Shown here piece by piece: positions 33,134-41,160 of a stretch of DNA of 64,000 nt. The position numbers were made by a program, and so were the translations under genes. Positions within the stretch are counted from its first letter, which is position 1. Every line of letters begins with the position of its first letter. The notes beneath the pieces are model-generated. The model was given only the letters and a program-made list of their open reading frames with translations. It had not been told where the DNA came from and did no database searches. Source of the stretch: Terriglobia bacterium (GTDB taxonomy: Bacteria > Acidobacteriota > Terriglobia > Terriglobales > Acidobacteriaceae); the NCBI GenBank assembly GCA_020072585.1, contig JAIQGL010000004.1, positions 124,001 through 188,000 on the forward strand, read 5' to 3'.

Positions 33134-34159
33134 CTACGACTCCACCGGCTGCGGCTCTTCCACCTTTGCCTCTCGCAGAAATTTCGCTGCTTCCTCAGGC
33201 GGCGTGGGATTGACATAAAACCCGGTCCCCCACTCAAAACCCGCGGTCTTGGTCAGCTTGGGGATGATCTCCAGGTGCCAGTGGTAAAAGTCATTCGTAT
33301 TTTCCTGGATGGGCGAGCTGTGGACCACCAGGTTGTAAGCCGGATTATCGAGCACCCTGACCGCTTTGCTCAGGAGGGTCCGCAGCATGCGCGCCAGATT
33401 CTCATACAGGGTTGATGGCGAGTTCTCAAAGGCTGACTCATGCCGCTTCGGAAGGATCCATGTTTCAAAAGGAAAGCGCGGCGCATACGGACACAACGTG
33501 ACAAAATCCTGGTTCTCGGCGGCAATGCGCACCTGCGCTTCCGTCTCCTGGCGCATAATATCGCAAAAAATGCAGCGCTCTTTGTTGGTGAAATACCGCT
33601 TGGCCCCCTCCAGTTCTTCCACAACCTGCTTAGGCAGGATAGGCAGGGCGATAATCTGCGAATGCGGGTGCTCCAGTGACGCTCCTGCCGCCTCGCCATG
33701 GTTCTTGAACACCAGGATGTACTTAAACCTACGGTCCTGCTTCAGGTCCAGAATGCGGTCGCGGAAGGCCCACAGCATGTCTTCCACGCGCTTCACCGGC
33801 ATGGTGGCCAGCGTCTCGCCGTGGTCGGGTGTTTCGATCACCACTTCATGGGCGCCCACGCCGTTCATCTTGTCAAACATGCCGTCGGCCTGGCGGTCCA
33901 GGTCGCCCTCAATGCCCAGCGCGGGAAACTTGTTGGGCACCACGCGCAGGTTCCAGCCCGCCGTGTCCCGCCTTGCGTTTTCTCCCGGGCGGTAGGCCAG
34001 TATTTCCGGCGGTGTTGTGCTTTCATTGCCGGGACAGAAGGGGCAGAAGCCGCCTTTAATAACCGCGGACTCGCGGAAAAAGTCTCCGGGGCGTCTGGAA
34101 CGATCAGTGGAAATGATGACCCAGCGTCCGGTGACGGGGTCTTTTCTCAGCTCAGGCAC
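33134..34159 (-). CDS. galT: Galactose-1-phosphate uridylyltransferase
   Basis: A 341-residue enzyme of the Leloir pathway exchanging UDP between glucose-1-P and galactose-1-P. The HIT-type active site is LEHPHSQIIA (nucleophilic His of HPH). Zinc-type ligands are suggested by CPFCPGNE and CIFCDI, and FYHWHLEIIP supplies the second His cluster. The frame is open to 34246, but the family consensus begins at VPELRKDPVTG, so the GTG at 34159 is the likely start. That leaves 80 bp to cysS instead of an overlap. Downstream spacer 32990-33133 carries short repeat elements. Confidence 0.9.
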   Translation of the reverse strand: MPELRKDPVTGRWVIISTDRSRRPGDFFRESAVIKGGFCPFCPGNESTTPPEILAYRPGENARRDTAGWNLRVVPNKFPALGIEGDLDRQADGMFDKMNGVGAHEVVIETPDHGETLATMPVKRVEDMLWAFRDRILDLKQDRRFKYILVFKNHGEAAGASLEHPHSQIIALPILPKQVVEELEGAKRYFTNKERCIFCDIMRQETEAQVRIAAENQDFVTLCPYAPRFPFETWILPKRHESAFENSPSTLYENLARMLRTLLSKAVRVLDNPAYNLVVHSSPIQENTNDFYHWHLEIIPKLTKTAGFEWGTGFYVNPTPPEEAAKFLREAKVEEPQPVES

Positions 34160-34239
34160 AATTACTATCTTACAACTCCAGGAGGCTCTTATGCCTTGCT
34201 TGGCGCCATCCGCTTCCCGCTCTTTGTTACAATCACGGT

Positions 34240-35709
34240 TTGCCATTGCGCCTTTACAACACGCTTTCCGGCAAGGTGGAAGAGTTTACGCCCGCCGTCG
34301 ACAACACTGTCCGCATGTATGCCTGCGGCCCCACGGTGTATGACTACGGTCATATCGGCAACTTCCGTACCTTTGTCGCTGTGGACATCCTGCGGCGCTT
34401 CCTGCTCCAGAGCGGTCACAAACTTCAGCACGTAATGAATATTACGGATGTGGATGACAAGATCATCCGCAACGCCGCCCGGGACAAAAAAACGGTGCAG
34501 GAATACACGCGCAAATATGAAGACGCGTTTCTTGAGGACATGGGTTCGTTGAACCTGGAGCGTCCGGAGCAGCTGGTGCGCGCCACGGAGCATATTCAGC
34601 AGATGGCGGAGTTCATTGCCGCGCTGGAAAAAAAGGGGATCGCCTACCGCACGGAAGATGGATCGTATTACTTCCGCATCGCAAAGTTCCCCGAGTACGG
34701 CAAGCTCTCCAAAAAAGACTTCGCCGGCATGGAAGTGGGCGCGCGCGTGGACGTGGATGAATATGAGAAGGACAACGCCCGCGACTTTGCCCTGTGGAAA
34801 GCGCCCAAGGAAGGCGAGGCTTTCTGGGAGAGCCCCATTGGGCCGGGGCGTCCGGGGTGGCATATCGAATGCTCCGTGATGGCCATGAAATATCTGGGAG
34901 AGAGTCTTGACCTGCACGCCGGTGGTGAAGACCTGACCTTTCCGCACCATGAAAATGAAATTGCGCAGTCAGAGTCGCTGACCGGGAAGACCTTTGCCCG
35001 CCATTGGATGCACGTCCGCTTCCTGCTGGTTGAGGGCGAGAAGATGTCAAAGAGCCTGGGCAATTTTTATACGTTGCGTGACCTGCTGGTAAAAGGCCAC
35101 AAGGCCTCTTCCATTCGCTTCCTTCTGACATCCGTTCCTTACCGCAAGCAGCTCAACTTCACCTTTGCCGGGCTGGAGCAGGGCGCAAAGTCCGTGGATC
35201 GCCTGCGCACCTTTGATGCCCGCATGCGAATGACCCAGCTTCCTGCCGGGACCAATCCCATGGCGCAGGAAGCAGCGGCAAAAGCTAAGCAGGAGATGCG
35301 CGCCGGGCTGGAAGACGATCTGAACACCGCGCGCGCCTCGGCGGCGATCTTTGACATGGTACGCGAGGCCAACACTCTGGCCGACCGCGGCGAACTGCGC
35401 GAGGGGGATAAAGCCTCTTTGTTGGAGGCATTGCAGCAGTTCGACGAGATCTTTGCCGTCATCAAGGATGATGACGCGGAAAAGATGAAATCCGCCATGG
35501 AATGGGCCCGGGCCCACGGCATTGCCACGGCGCCAGGCACTGCCGGCAGCGGCATCTCTGACGAAGAAGTGAACCAGTTGATCGAAGAACGTAACGCGGC
35601 AAAAAAAGCCCGCGACTTCGCCCGCTCTGACGCTATCCGCAAACAGCTCGCCGATGCCGGTATCTTGGTGGAAGATACAAAAGACGGGATCCGGTGGAAG
35701 CGGAAGTGA
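34240..35709 (+). CDS. cysS: Cysteinyl-tRNA synthetase
   Basis: A 489-residue class I synthetase charging tRNA-Cys. The zinc-binding cysteine and ATP motif appear in MYACGPTVYDYGHIGN, and the KMSKS loop in KMSKSLGNF. Zinc ligands include the WHIECSVM cysteine and GGEDLTFPHHENE histidines. The C-terminal anticodon domain is complete. The start is an unusual TTG at 34240 (or TTG 34246), fixed because the conserved LRLYNTL begins at once and no ATG is available upstream in frame. A TACAAT -10-like box lies just before it. It diverges from galT with an 80-bp shared promoter region. Confidence 0.95.
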   Translation: MPLRLYNTLSGKVEEFTPAVDNTVRMYACGPTVYDYGHIGNFRTFVAVDILRRFLLQSGHKLQHVMNITDVDDKIIRNAARDKKTVQEYTRKYEDAFLEDMGSLNLERPEQLVRATEHIQQMAEFIAALEKKGIAYRTEDGSYYFRIAKFPEYGKLSKKDFAGMEVGARVDVDEYEKDNARDFALWKAPKEGEAFWESPIGPGRPGWHIECSVMAMKYLGESLDLHAGGEDLTFPHHENEIAQSESLTGKTFARHWMHVRFLLVEGEKMSKSLGNFYTLRDLLVKGHKASSIRFLLTSVPYRKQLNFTFAGLEQGAKSVDRLRTFDARMRMTQLPAGTNPMAQEAAAKAKQEMRAGLEDDLNTARASAAIFDMVREANTLADRGELREGDKASLLEALQQFDEIFAVIKDDDAEKMKSAMEWARAHGIATAPGTAGSGISDEEVNQLIEERNAAKKARDFARSDAIRKQLADAGILVEDTKDGIRWKRK

Positions 35710-35711
35710 GT

Positions 35712-35830
35712 AGATTTGGTAATTAGGTAAATCGATATTTGGGTAAATGAAAATGCGCTTGTAACTGCAACCACTTGCCTTCGCAGCTTTTCAATTACCC
35801 ATTTACCAAATTACCCAATTACCAATTTCA
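35712..35830. repeat. Imperfect inverted repeat between convergent genes
   Basis: Left arm TTGGTAATTAGGTAAAT and right arm ATTTACCAAATTACCCAATTACCAA are approximately complementary, with AT-rich text between. It lies between cysS and the convergent EamA gene and could act as a bidirectional terminator. Confidence 0.55.
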
Positions 35831-35832
35831 CT

Positions 35833-36807
35833 TTAGTCTCCCGCCACATTCACGGTCTTCGGACAAGTCTCTTCGCTCACCGATATATCAACTGGCGCAT
35901 GTCTCAGCTTTGACGTGTTCACCAGCGCCACGGACGCGATAATAATCACTGTCCCCACCAGCATGAATGCGTCGACTTGTTCGCGCAGAATAATCCAACC
36001 CAGAAACACCGCGACAATCGGATTCACGTACGCATACGTCGCTACCTTGGGAGTGGGCACATGCTCCAGCAGATAGATATAAGCCGTGTATCCGGCCCAT
36101 GAGCCAAAGACGATCAGATAGCCAATGCCGGTAATAGCAGGGATTGTCCAGTGTGTCTTTTGAAACTGGCCTGTTGTCAGCGCAATAACGCCATTGACTA
36201 GACCACCCAGAGTCATCTGCCAAGCGGCGGAGACAAACACATCAACGGTCAGATAAAAACGGTGAGAGAACACGGAACCCAGCGCCCAAAAAAATGACGC
36301 GCCGGCCAGAATGCCCGCCCCAAGGATCTCCAGTCGCCCCATATGGGTACCAGAGGCAATGCGCGGCCAGAGCAGCACCAGCAGTCCGCCGATTCCCAGA
36401 GCCAGTCCAAACAGCCCTTTTGCGGTCATGCGCCCGGCGCGAAACACCCACGCCTCAAGCATCACCACCCAGACCGGAACCAGCGCAACGATCAATGACG
36501 CCAACCCGCTGGCAACGTATTTTTCTCCCCATAGTACGCCTATGTTTCCGGTCGAGAGCATCAGGATGGAGATAGCCAGCAGCCGCCCCAGATCGCTCCT
36601 GCTCAGCCGGATCTTGCGTCCCATGAGCGCGCAGGCTGCCAGCATGACCGGCCCGGCAATCAGATAGCGTACTGATCCGGCCACGTAGGGCGGCATGTCC
36701 CGCACCACCACGCGCATGGCCAGATACGTTGACCCCCAAAGAACGTAGAGCAGGGCAAAAGCCACGATAATCCGGGAGCGTTGCTGTTGCTGGATTCGAG
36801 TCGTCAC
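35833..36807 (-). CDS. EamA/DMT-family permease (exporter)
   Basis: A 324-residue integral membrane protein with about ten transmembrane helices arranged as two EamA repeats. The first repeat begins FALLYVLWGSTYLAMRV, typical of drug/metabolite transporters related to YedA/RhaT. The second repeat contains AYVNPIVAVFLGWIIL, the diagnostic end-helix sequence. It probably exports amino acids or other metabolites; substrate prediction is not possible from sequence. It has a short hydrophilic N-terminus and C-terminus. It stands alone between convergent cysS and the divergent aminotransferase. Confidence 0.88.
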   Translation of the reverse strand: MTTRIQQQQRSRIIVAFALLYVLWGSTYLAMRVVVRDMPPYVAGSVRYLIAGPVMLAACALMGRKIRLSRSDLGRLLAISILMLSTGNIGVLWGEKYVASGLASLIVALVPVWVVMLEAWVFRAGRMTAKGLFGLALGIGGLLVLLWPRIASGTHMGRLEILGAGILAGASFFWALGSVFSHRFYLTVDVFVSAAWQMTLGGLVNGVIALTTGQFQKTHWTIPAITGIGYLIVFGSWAGYTAYIYLLEHVPTPKVATYAYVNPIVAVFLGWIILREQVDAFMLVGTVIIIASVALVNTSKLRHAPVDISVSEETCPKTVNVAGD

Positions 36808-37201
36808 TTGTCTATTATCATCAGACTCTCACACCCTTCCCGTCGATGCGAAATAAGTGGACAGCGCGAAATATGCATGGAAGTGCACCGTTGTAACCGC
36901 CAAACGCACCCTGCTTTCAGGCTATAATGGAAGTGTAAATGACCTCACGCAGCTCATCCTGGTTTGCAGTTAGCACGCCCAAGCGTTCTCTGGCGTGCTG
37001 GGTGGATTTTTTGGTCTGCCCGCGCCGCTATCTGGCGGTGCTGCCCTCGCATGCTCGGGCCAATCTCTTCGCCGGCGACTAATCCTCCTTCCCGTCCTCA
37101 CTCTTTCATCGGCCTGACCTATTTCTTTGGTTAAAACCATTTTTTAGGTAAATCAGGCTGAAGGTATCCACATGCAACCGATTTTGAAAAGAGGATTGAA
37201 C
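36808..37201. other. Regulatory spacer upstream of the aminotransferase
   Basis: 394 bp with a good -10 box (TATAAT, 36923-36928), an ATG 11 bases later opening a 47-codon frame, and inside that frame a perfect 8-bp hairpin AGCACGCC/GGCGTGCT (36972-36999) followed 7 bases later by TTTTTT. This could be a leader with an attenuator-like hairpin, a nearly leaderless small gene, or chance. Confidence 0.4.
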
Positions 37202-38554
37202 ATGGCAACCGAAACCATTACCAATGCCGGCCCTAAAATTCGCACCAAGCTGCCCGGTCCCAAGGCGCAAGCGGTCCTTCAGGGCGACGCAAAATTTATC
37301 TCCCCATCGTATACACGTTCTTATCCGCTCGTGGCCAAGCGCGGCCGCGGTGTGGTGATTGAAGACGTGGACGGCAACGAGTTCCTGGACTTCTCCGCCG
37401 GGATCGCCGTAGTTTCCACCGGACACTGCCACCCCAAAGTGGTTGCGGCCATCCAGAAGCAGGCCGCCGAGCTGATCCACATGTCGGGTACGGACTTCTA
37501 TTACGAAAACATGATTACCCTGGCGGAGCGCCTCGGCAAAGTTGCGCCCATGTCAGGGCCCATCCGCGCCTATTACGGCAACTCCGGCGCAGAGGCCGTG
37601 GAAGCCGCCATCAAGCTGGCACGCTACCACACAAAGAGGCAGGGCATTATCGCCTTCTACGGCGCGTTCCACGGACGCACCATGGGAGCTCTCTCACTCA
37701 CCGCGTCCAAAACGCAGCAGCGCCGTCGCTTCTTCCCGCTGGTGCCGGGCGTGGCCCATGTTCCTTACCCGAATGTCTACCGCAAGCCCGAAGGCATGAC
37801 GGCTGAGGAGCACATTGCCGAGTGTGTGCGCTTTATTGAAGACCGCGTCTTCAAGACGATTATGCCGCCGGAGGAGTGTGCTGCCATCTTCATTGAGCCG
37901 ATTCAGGGTGAAGGCGGATACCTGCCGGCCCCGGCAGAGTTCCTGCGCGAACTGCGCCGCATTTGCGATACTCATGGCATCCTTCTTGTTGCCGATGAAG
38001 TACAGAGCGGCGCGGGACGCAGCGGCAAATGGTGGGCCATCCAGCATGCCGGCGTTGAGCCGGACATTATCACCATCGCCAAAGGTATCGCTTCCGGCAT
38101 GCCTCTCGGCGTAACGCTATCGCGCGCGGAGATCATGGATTGGGTGCCCGGCTCGCATGCTTCCACCTTCGGCGGCAATCCTGTTTGCATTGAAGCCGCA
38201 CTGGCTACCATGGATGTTCTGGAGAGCGAAGCTATCCGCAATGCGGAAGTCGTGGGCAACCATATCATGAAGCGCCTTAGCGGATGGGTAAAGACTCATC
38301 CCATGGTGGGTGACGTACGCGGCCGCGGTTTGATGATTGGCGTGGAGATCGTGAAAGACAAAAAAACCAAAGCCACGGCCCATGACGAACGCGATCGCAT
38401 TGTTGAACTGGCGTTTGAGCGCGGACTTCTGTTCCTCGGCGCCGGTGAAAATTCCATCCGCATCGCGCCACCTCTGGTGGTAACGGCAGAACAGGCTGAT
38501 ATTGCCATGGATGTGCTGGAGGAGTGCATCGGAATCCTGGAAAAGCAGCAGTAA
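37202..38554 (+). CDS. Class III aminotransferase (acetylornithine/GABA-type)
   Basis: A 450-residue PLP aminotransferase of the ornithine/GABA subgroup, which moves an omega-amino group to 2-oxoglutarate or a related acceptor. Visible are FLDFSAGIAVVSTGHCHP, the PLP phosphate site GNSGAEAVEAAIK, AFHGRTMGALS, the aspartate in LLVADEVQSG, and the Schiff-base lysine in ITIAKGIASG. The start at 37202 follows GAGGATTGAAC; the frame is open to 37172. Similar Acidobacterial proteins are usually called acetylornithine aminotransferase family; no arg genes are nearby, so GABA or another amine is equally possible. Confidence 0.9.
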   Translation: MATETITNAGPKIRTKLPGPKAQAVLQGDAKFISPSYTRSYPLVAKRGRGVVIEDVDGNEFLDFSAGIAVVSTGHCHPKVVAAIQKQAAELIHMSGTDFYYENMITLAERLGKVAPMSGPIRAYYGNSGAEAVEAAIKLARYHTKRQGIIAFYGAFHGRTMGALSLTASKTQQRRRFFPLVPGVAHVPYPNVYRKPEGMTAEEHIAECVRFIEDRVFKTIMPPEECAAIFIEPIQGEGGYLPAPAEFLRELRRICDTHGILLVADEVQSGAGRSGKWWAIQHAGVEPDIITIAKGIASGMPLGVTLSRAEIMDWVPGSHASTFGGNPVCIEAALATMDVLESEAIRNAEVVGNHIMKRLSGWVKTHPMVGDVRGRGLMIGVEIVKDKKTKATAHDERDRIVELAFERGLLFLGAGENSIRIAPPLVVTAEQADIAMDVLEECIGILEKQQ

Positions 38555-38586
38555 TTCTAAAATCCTGAAGCGTAGCGAGGGGATCA

Positions 38587-38772
38587 CTATAGTCGAGAGA
38601 GTTGAGCGATGCGCTCGGCCTCCGCGGAACTGCCGCTGAAGGAAGCTGTCTCGGCCGGTGGCTCCCACGCTTCCACATCGCAGGAAAGCAGGTAGTAGTC
38701 CGGCGTGGTGATGTCCTTTTCCACCAGCGCTCCCAGTACCCGGGCTTCCGCGGGATTGAGGATAATATTCAC
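38587..38772 (-). pseudogene. Truncated YceH/DUF480 protein
   Basis: A 61-codon frame. The first 28 residues (LNPAEARVLGALVEKDITTPDYY) match the N-terminal winged helix of YceH-family (DUF480) proteins, normally about 200-220 residues. The remainder (ETASFSGSSAEAERIAQLSRL) looks like the C-terminal coiled-coil tail of the same family. About 150 internal residues are missing without loss of frame, which suggests an internal deletion. A residual function is unlikely. Confidence 0.6.
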
Positions 38773-38824
38773 GGTAGTAATTTATCAGGAGATCGGTGCT
38801 GTTCATCGGCGGGATTGCTCTACT

Positions 38825-39552
38825 TCAAAGCGCGGCCAGGCGTCGGATCGCGTCCTCATCGGTAATCGTCCAGACGCTGCCTTGCATGGTGATCCATCGC
38901 TTTTCCCGGAATTCCCGCAAAGTTCTGGAGATTGTTTCCCGCGTCGTTCCCATAGATTGGCCTATTTCCTCGTGAGTCAGGACCACTCGAATTCGTACTT
39001 TGGCGGCATTTTTGTCCTGGTTCGCAAGCGGATGTTCCGCCCAATGAAGAACGAGCCGGGCGAGCCTTTCTGACGCGGAACTGGAAAGGCCAAGGCAGCG
39101 CACGGAGGCATAGGCCTCTTTGCAGTCGCGGCTGAGCTGGCTTGCGACGACCTTGCCCAGCGGCTGGAGGTTTTCAGCAAATGAAGAAAAAGGGGTTTCG
39201 CCAGGAAATCAGCATGACTGGGTTCCAGAGTTTCAACCGTGGATTCATGGGGCGCGCCGGTCAAAACCGCCGTGAGACCAAGAATCACGCCGGGGCCAAT
39301 CACCCGCACAATAGCAATCCTGCCGGAACTTGAAACCATGGATTCTTTGGCCCTGCCGAAACGCAGGAGAAATATCCCCGTTGCAGACTGCCCTTCCAGG
39401 AAGAACGTGCCACCTTTGGGGAAAAAGACAGGATGAGATCCCACTTCCAGCTCGATGCTGTCTCGCTTTGCTGGCCCGTCCGCTCCGTCGCCCTCAATCC
39501 ATTCTTCGTTCGATGAATTCTGACGCAATTGCAGAGCGCTATTGCCTCGCAT
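38825..39552 (-). pseudogene. Crp/Fnr-family regulator interrupted by a frameshift
   Basis: A cyclic-nucleotide-binding-type N-terminal domain (VFFPKGGTFFLEGQ, GIFLLRFGRAKESM) starts at the ATG at 39552, with AAGGAGGT just upstream. The C-terminal Crp winged helix (LTHEEIGQSMGTTRETISRT) lies in a different frame. The switch falls at the homopolymer CCCCTTTTT (about 39189-39197): adding one base joins DFLAK to FSSFAENLQPLGK and restores a protein of about 240 residues. The intact protein would be a transcription factor, possibly redox- or nucleotide-responsive. It may be a true pseudogene, a phase-variable tract or a sequencing error. Confidence 0.8.
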
Positions 39553-39692
39553 GAGACCTCCTTGCGATGTCATGGCACTAAGAAGACATCGTATGCCTTC
39601 GCAAGAGTCCATACCTGTTCAATTTTGAACAGATAATTCCTATAGTTCGTCGTAATCTCCAAATGTTCGACATATGAAGTAGAGGGTGTGCT

Positions 39693-40079
39693 ATGGGCGC
39701 AGCCAGAATTTTGTCCGTCGGCCTGGGTGATTTAGTCAGTTGCAGGAATGCAGCTCTCCGGACTGCCGGCTTCGAAGTAATAGCGGCGGTTTGCCTGGAA
39801 GACTTGGCCCGGGCATGCACTTCTGCCCATTTCGACGTGGCCATTGTAGGCTATGCATTTTCCGTCCAGGAAAAAGCCCGGTTTGTACGCTGTCTGCAGG
39901 GAGTTTTTCGTCTGCCGGTCATTCTCATTACCGGGCGAACCCAATACATGGCCACCATACGCGCAGACTCATATATACATATGGACGCCCCATTGATCGA
40001 CCTGCTTTGCGCGGTAAACCGGCTGGGGGGCGATCACGGCCCGCAGCAACTGTGGTCGGATCGAGACAAAATCGCTTAG
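39693..40079 (+). CDS. Degenerate receiver-like protein (second copy)
   Basis: A 128-residue CheY-like fold. The start ARILSVGLGDL lacks the receiver acidic pair, and strand 3 reads FDVAIVGYAF, with glycine where the phospho-acceptor aspartate should be. It is related to the protein at 8583-8945 (FDVAILGF). A later PVILITGR resembles strand 4 with its threonine. It is divergently arranged with the broken crp gene across 140 bp. A signalling role without phosphorylation, by binding or sequestration, is conceivable; no partner is evident. Confidence 0.68.
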   Translation: MGAARILSVGLGDLVSCRNAALRTAGFEVIAAVCLEDLARACTSAHFDVAIVGYAFSVQEKARFVRCLQGVFRLPVILITGRTQYMATIRADSYIHMDAPLIDLLCAVNRLGGDHGPQQLWSDRDKIA

Positions 40080-40292
40080 CGCACTGCGGCCGATTCGGCA
40101 ACTCCGGCCAGCCCTTGCTTTAAGAACCGCCCATCTTGTATTTCAACAAATTCCCCCTCACCCTTCCTTGCGGCCCGTGTGTCTGGCTCCACATCCTCCT
40201 AAAATGCCCATGTGATGCTTATCACTGTTTAATGAAGGTTTTCCTCATTCTAAAAAGAGTCGATAATAATAAGGGTAACCACGGGAAAACTC

Positions 40293-40545
40293 ATGGCGAC
40301 GACAGTCGATTTAGGCATTCAAGAAAAGGCGGCGCGCACTCCATAACCGGGCCGCAAGGGTCGAACATTGCCGGGCTGCCGGCCTGGTACACCATCCGCG
40401 CCAGCAAGCAGGGCTACATCGCGCGCAAGAGGAAATTGATTTTCTGGTGGCGATGAACGCCGAGACGGCCAAGGAAGACGTGATGTCGCTCGCCCCCGGC
40501 TTGGCCTGCGTTTGCGACGCAGCCGCTCCAAGAATGCCTGCTAGA
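40293..40545 (+). pseudogene. Remnant of 2-oxoacid:ferredoxin oxidoreductase alpha subunit
   Basis: Two frames together match the KorA/PorA gamma-type N-terminal region. One frame gives NIAGLPAWYTIRASKQGYIARK, and after a single shift near 40432 another gives IDFLVAMNAETAKEDVMSLAPG. The first small frame (MATTVDLGIQEKAARTP) stops at 40344. The remaining 400 or more residues of the subunit are absent, and a terminator follows at once. This is a decayed 5' fragment of a CoA-dependent 2-oxoacid oxidoreductase gene. Confidence 0.65.
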
Positions 40546-40573
40546 CAGAAATGTCTTTTGCAGGCATTTTTTT
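40533..40573 (+). terminator. Rho-independent terminator with nested stem
   Basis: Outer stem AATGCCTGC/GCAGGCATT (9 bp) and inner stem AGACA/TGTCT closed by GAAA, followed by a T7 run. Confidence 0.92.
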
Positions 40574-40680
40574 GCGATCGCCTATAGGCAAGGCTTTGCT
40601 CCCGCGGGAATTTTCGATACGATAGTGATCCCTCGCAGGAGCCGGGTTTTCAGAAGAGCTTTGCTCGGGGTTTTCAGAAA

Positions 40681-41124
40681 ATGTCAGGACGTCTTACCCG
40701 CCTCACCCTCCGCGCTCTGGATTCACTCACCGCGCTCCTGCCGCGTAAAGATTCAACCCCACAGCATCTCCACACTGGACGCCGAGGCGAGGAAGCTGCC
40801 TACTTCTATCTGCGCCGGCAGGGCTACGTGATTGTCTCGCGCAACTACCGCAGTCCACGCAGCCGCAGTGAGCTTGATCTGGTTGGGTGGGATGGCGACA
40901 CGCTGTGCTTTATCGAGGTCAAGACCCGTACCACGCGCGGCTTAATGCCCGCGGAAGCAGCGGTTGACGCGGAGAAACAGCGCGATCTCTCCCGCGTCGC
41001 GCGTGAATTCCTGCGCAAGATCAAGGGAGATCCTCCATTTCGTTTTGATATTGTGAGTGTGTACTTTCAGAGCGGAGTCGAGCCGGATATCGAACTATTC
41101 CGGAATGCTTTTTCCATTGCTTAG
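40681..41124 (+). CDS. yraN: YraN family protein (UPF0102, endonuclease-like)
   Basis: A 147-residue protein of the YraN/UPF0102 family, predicted to have a Holliday-junction-resolvase-like nuclease fold. Seen are GRRGEEAAYFYLRRQGY, RNYR, ELDLVGWDG (Glu-x-Asp) and FIEVKTRT (the E-x-K pair), all active-site positions of the family. It has an extra N-terminal stretch of about 30 residues. The cellular role of YraN is unsettled. It is a single gene between a terminator and the convergent kinase gene. Confidence 0.88.
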   Translation: MSGRLTRLTLRALDSLTALLPRKDSTPQHLHTGRRGEEAAYFYLRRQGYVIVSRNYRSPRSRSELDLVGWDGDTLCFIEVKTRTTRGLMPAEAAVDAEKQRDLSRVAREFLRKIKGDPPFRFDIVSVYFQSGVEPDIELFRNAFSIA

Positions 41125-41160
41125 CTGCGGGCCGGGCTCGGCGACAAAAAGCAGGGCCTT

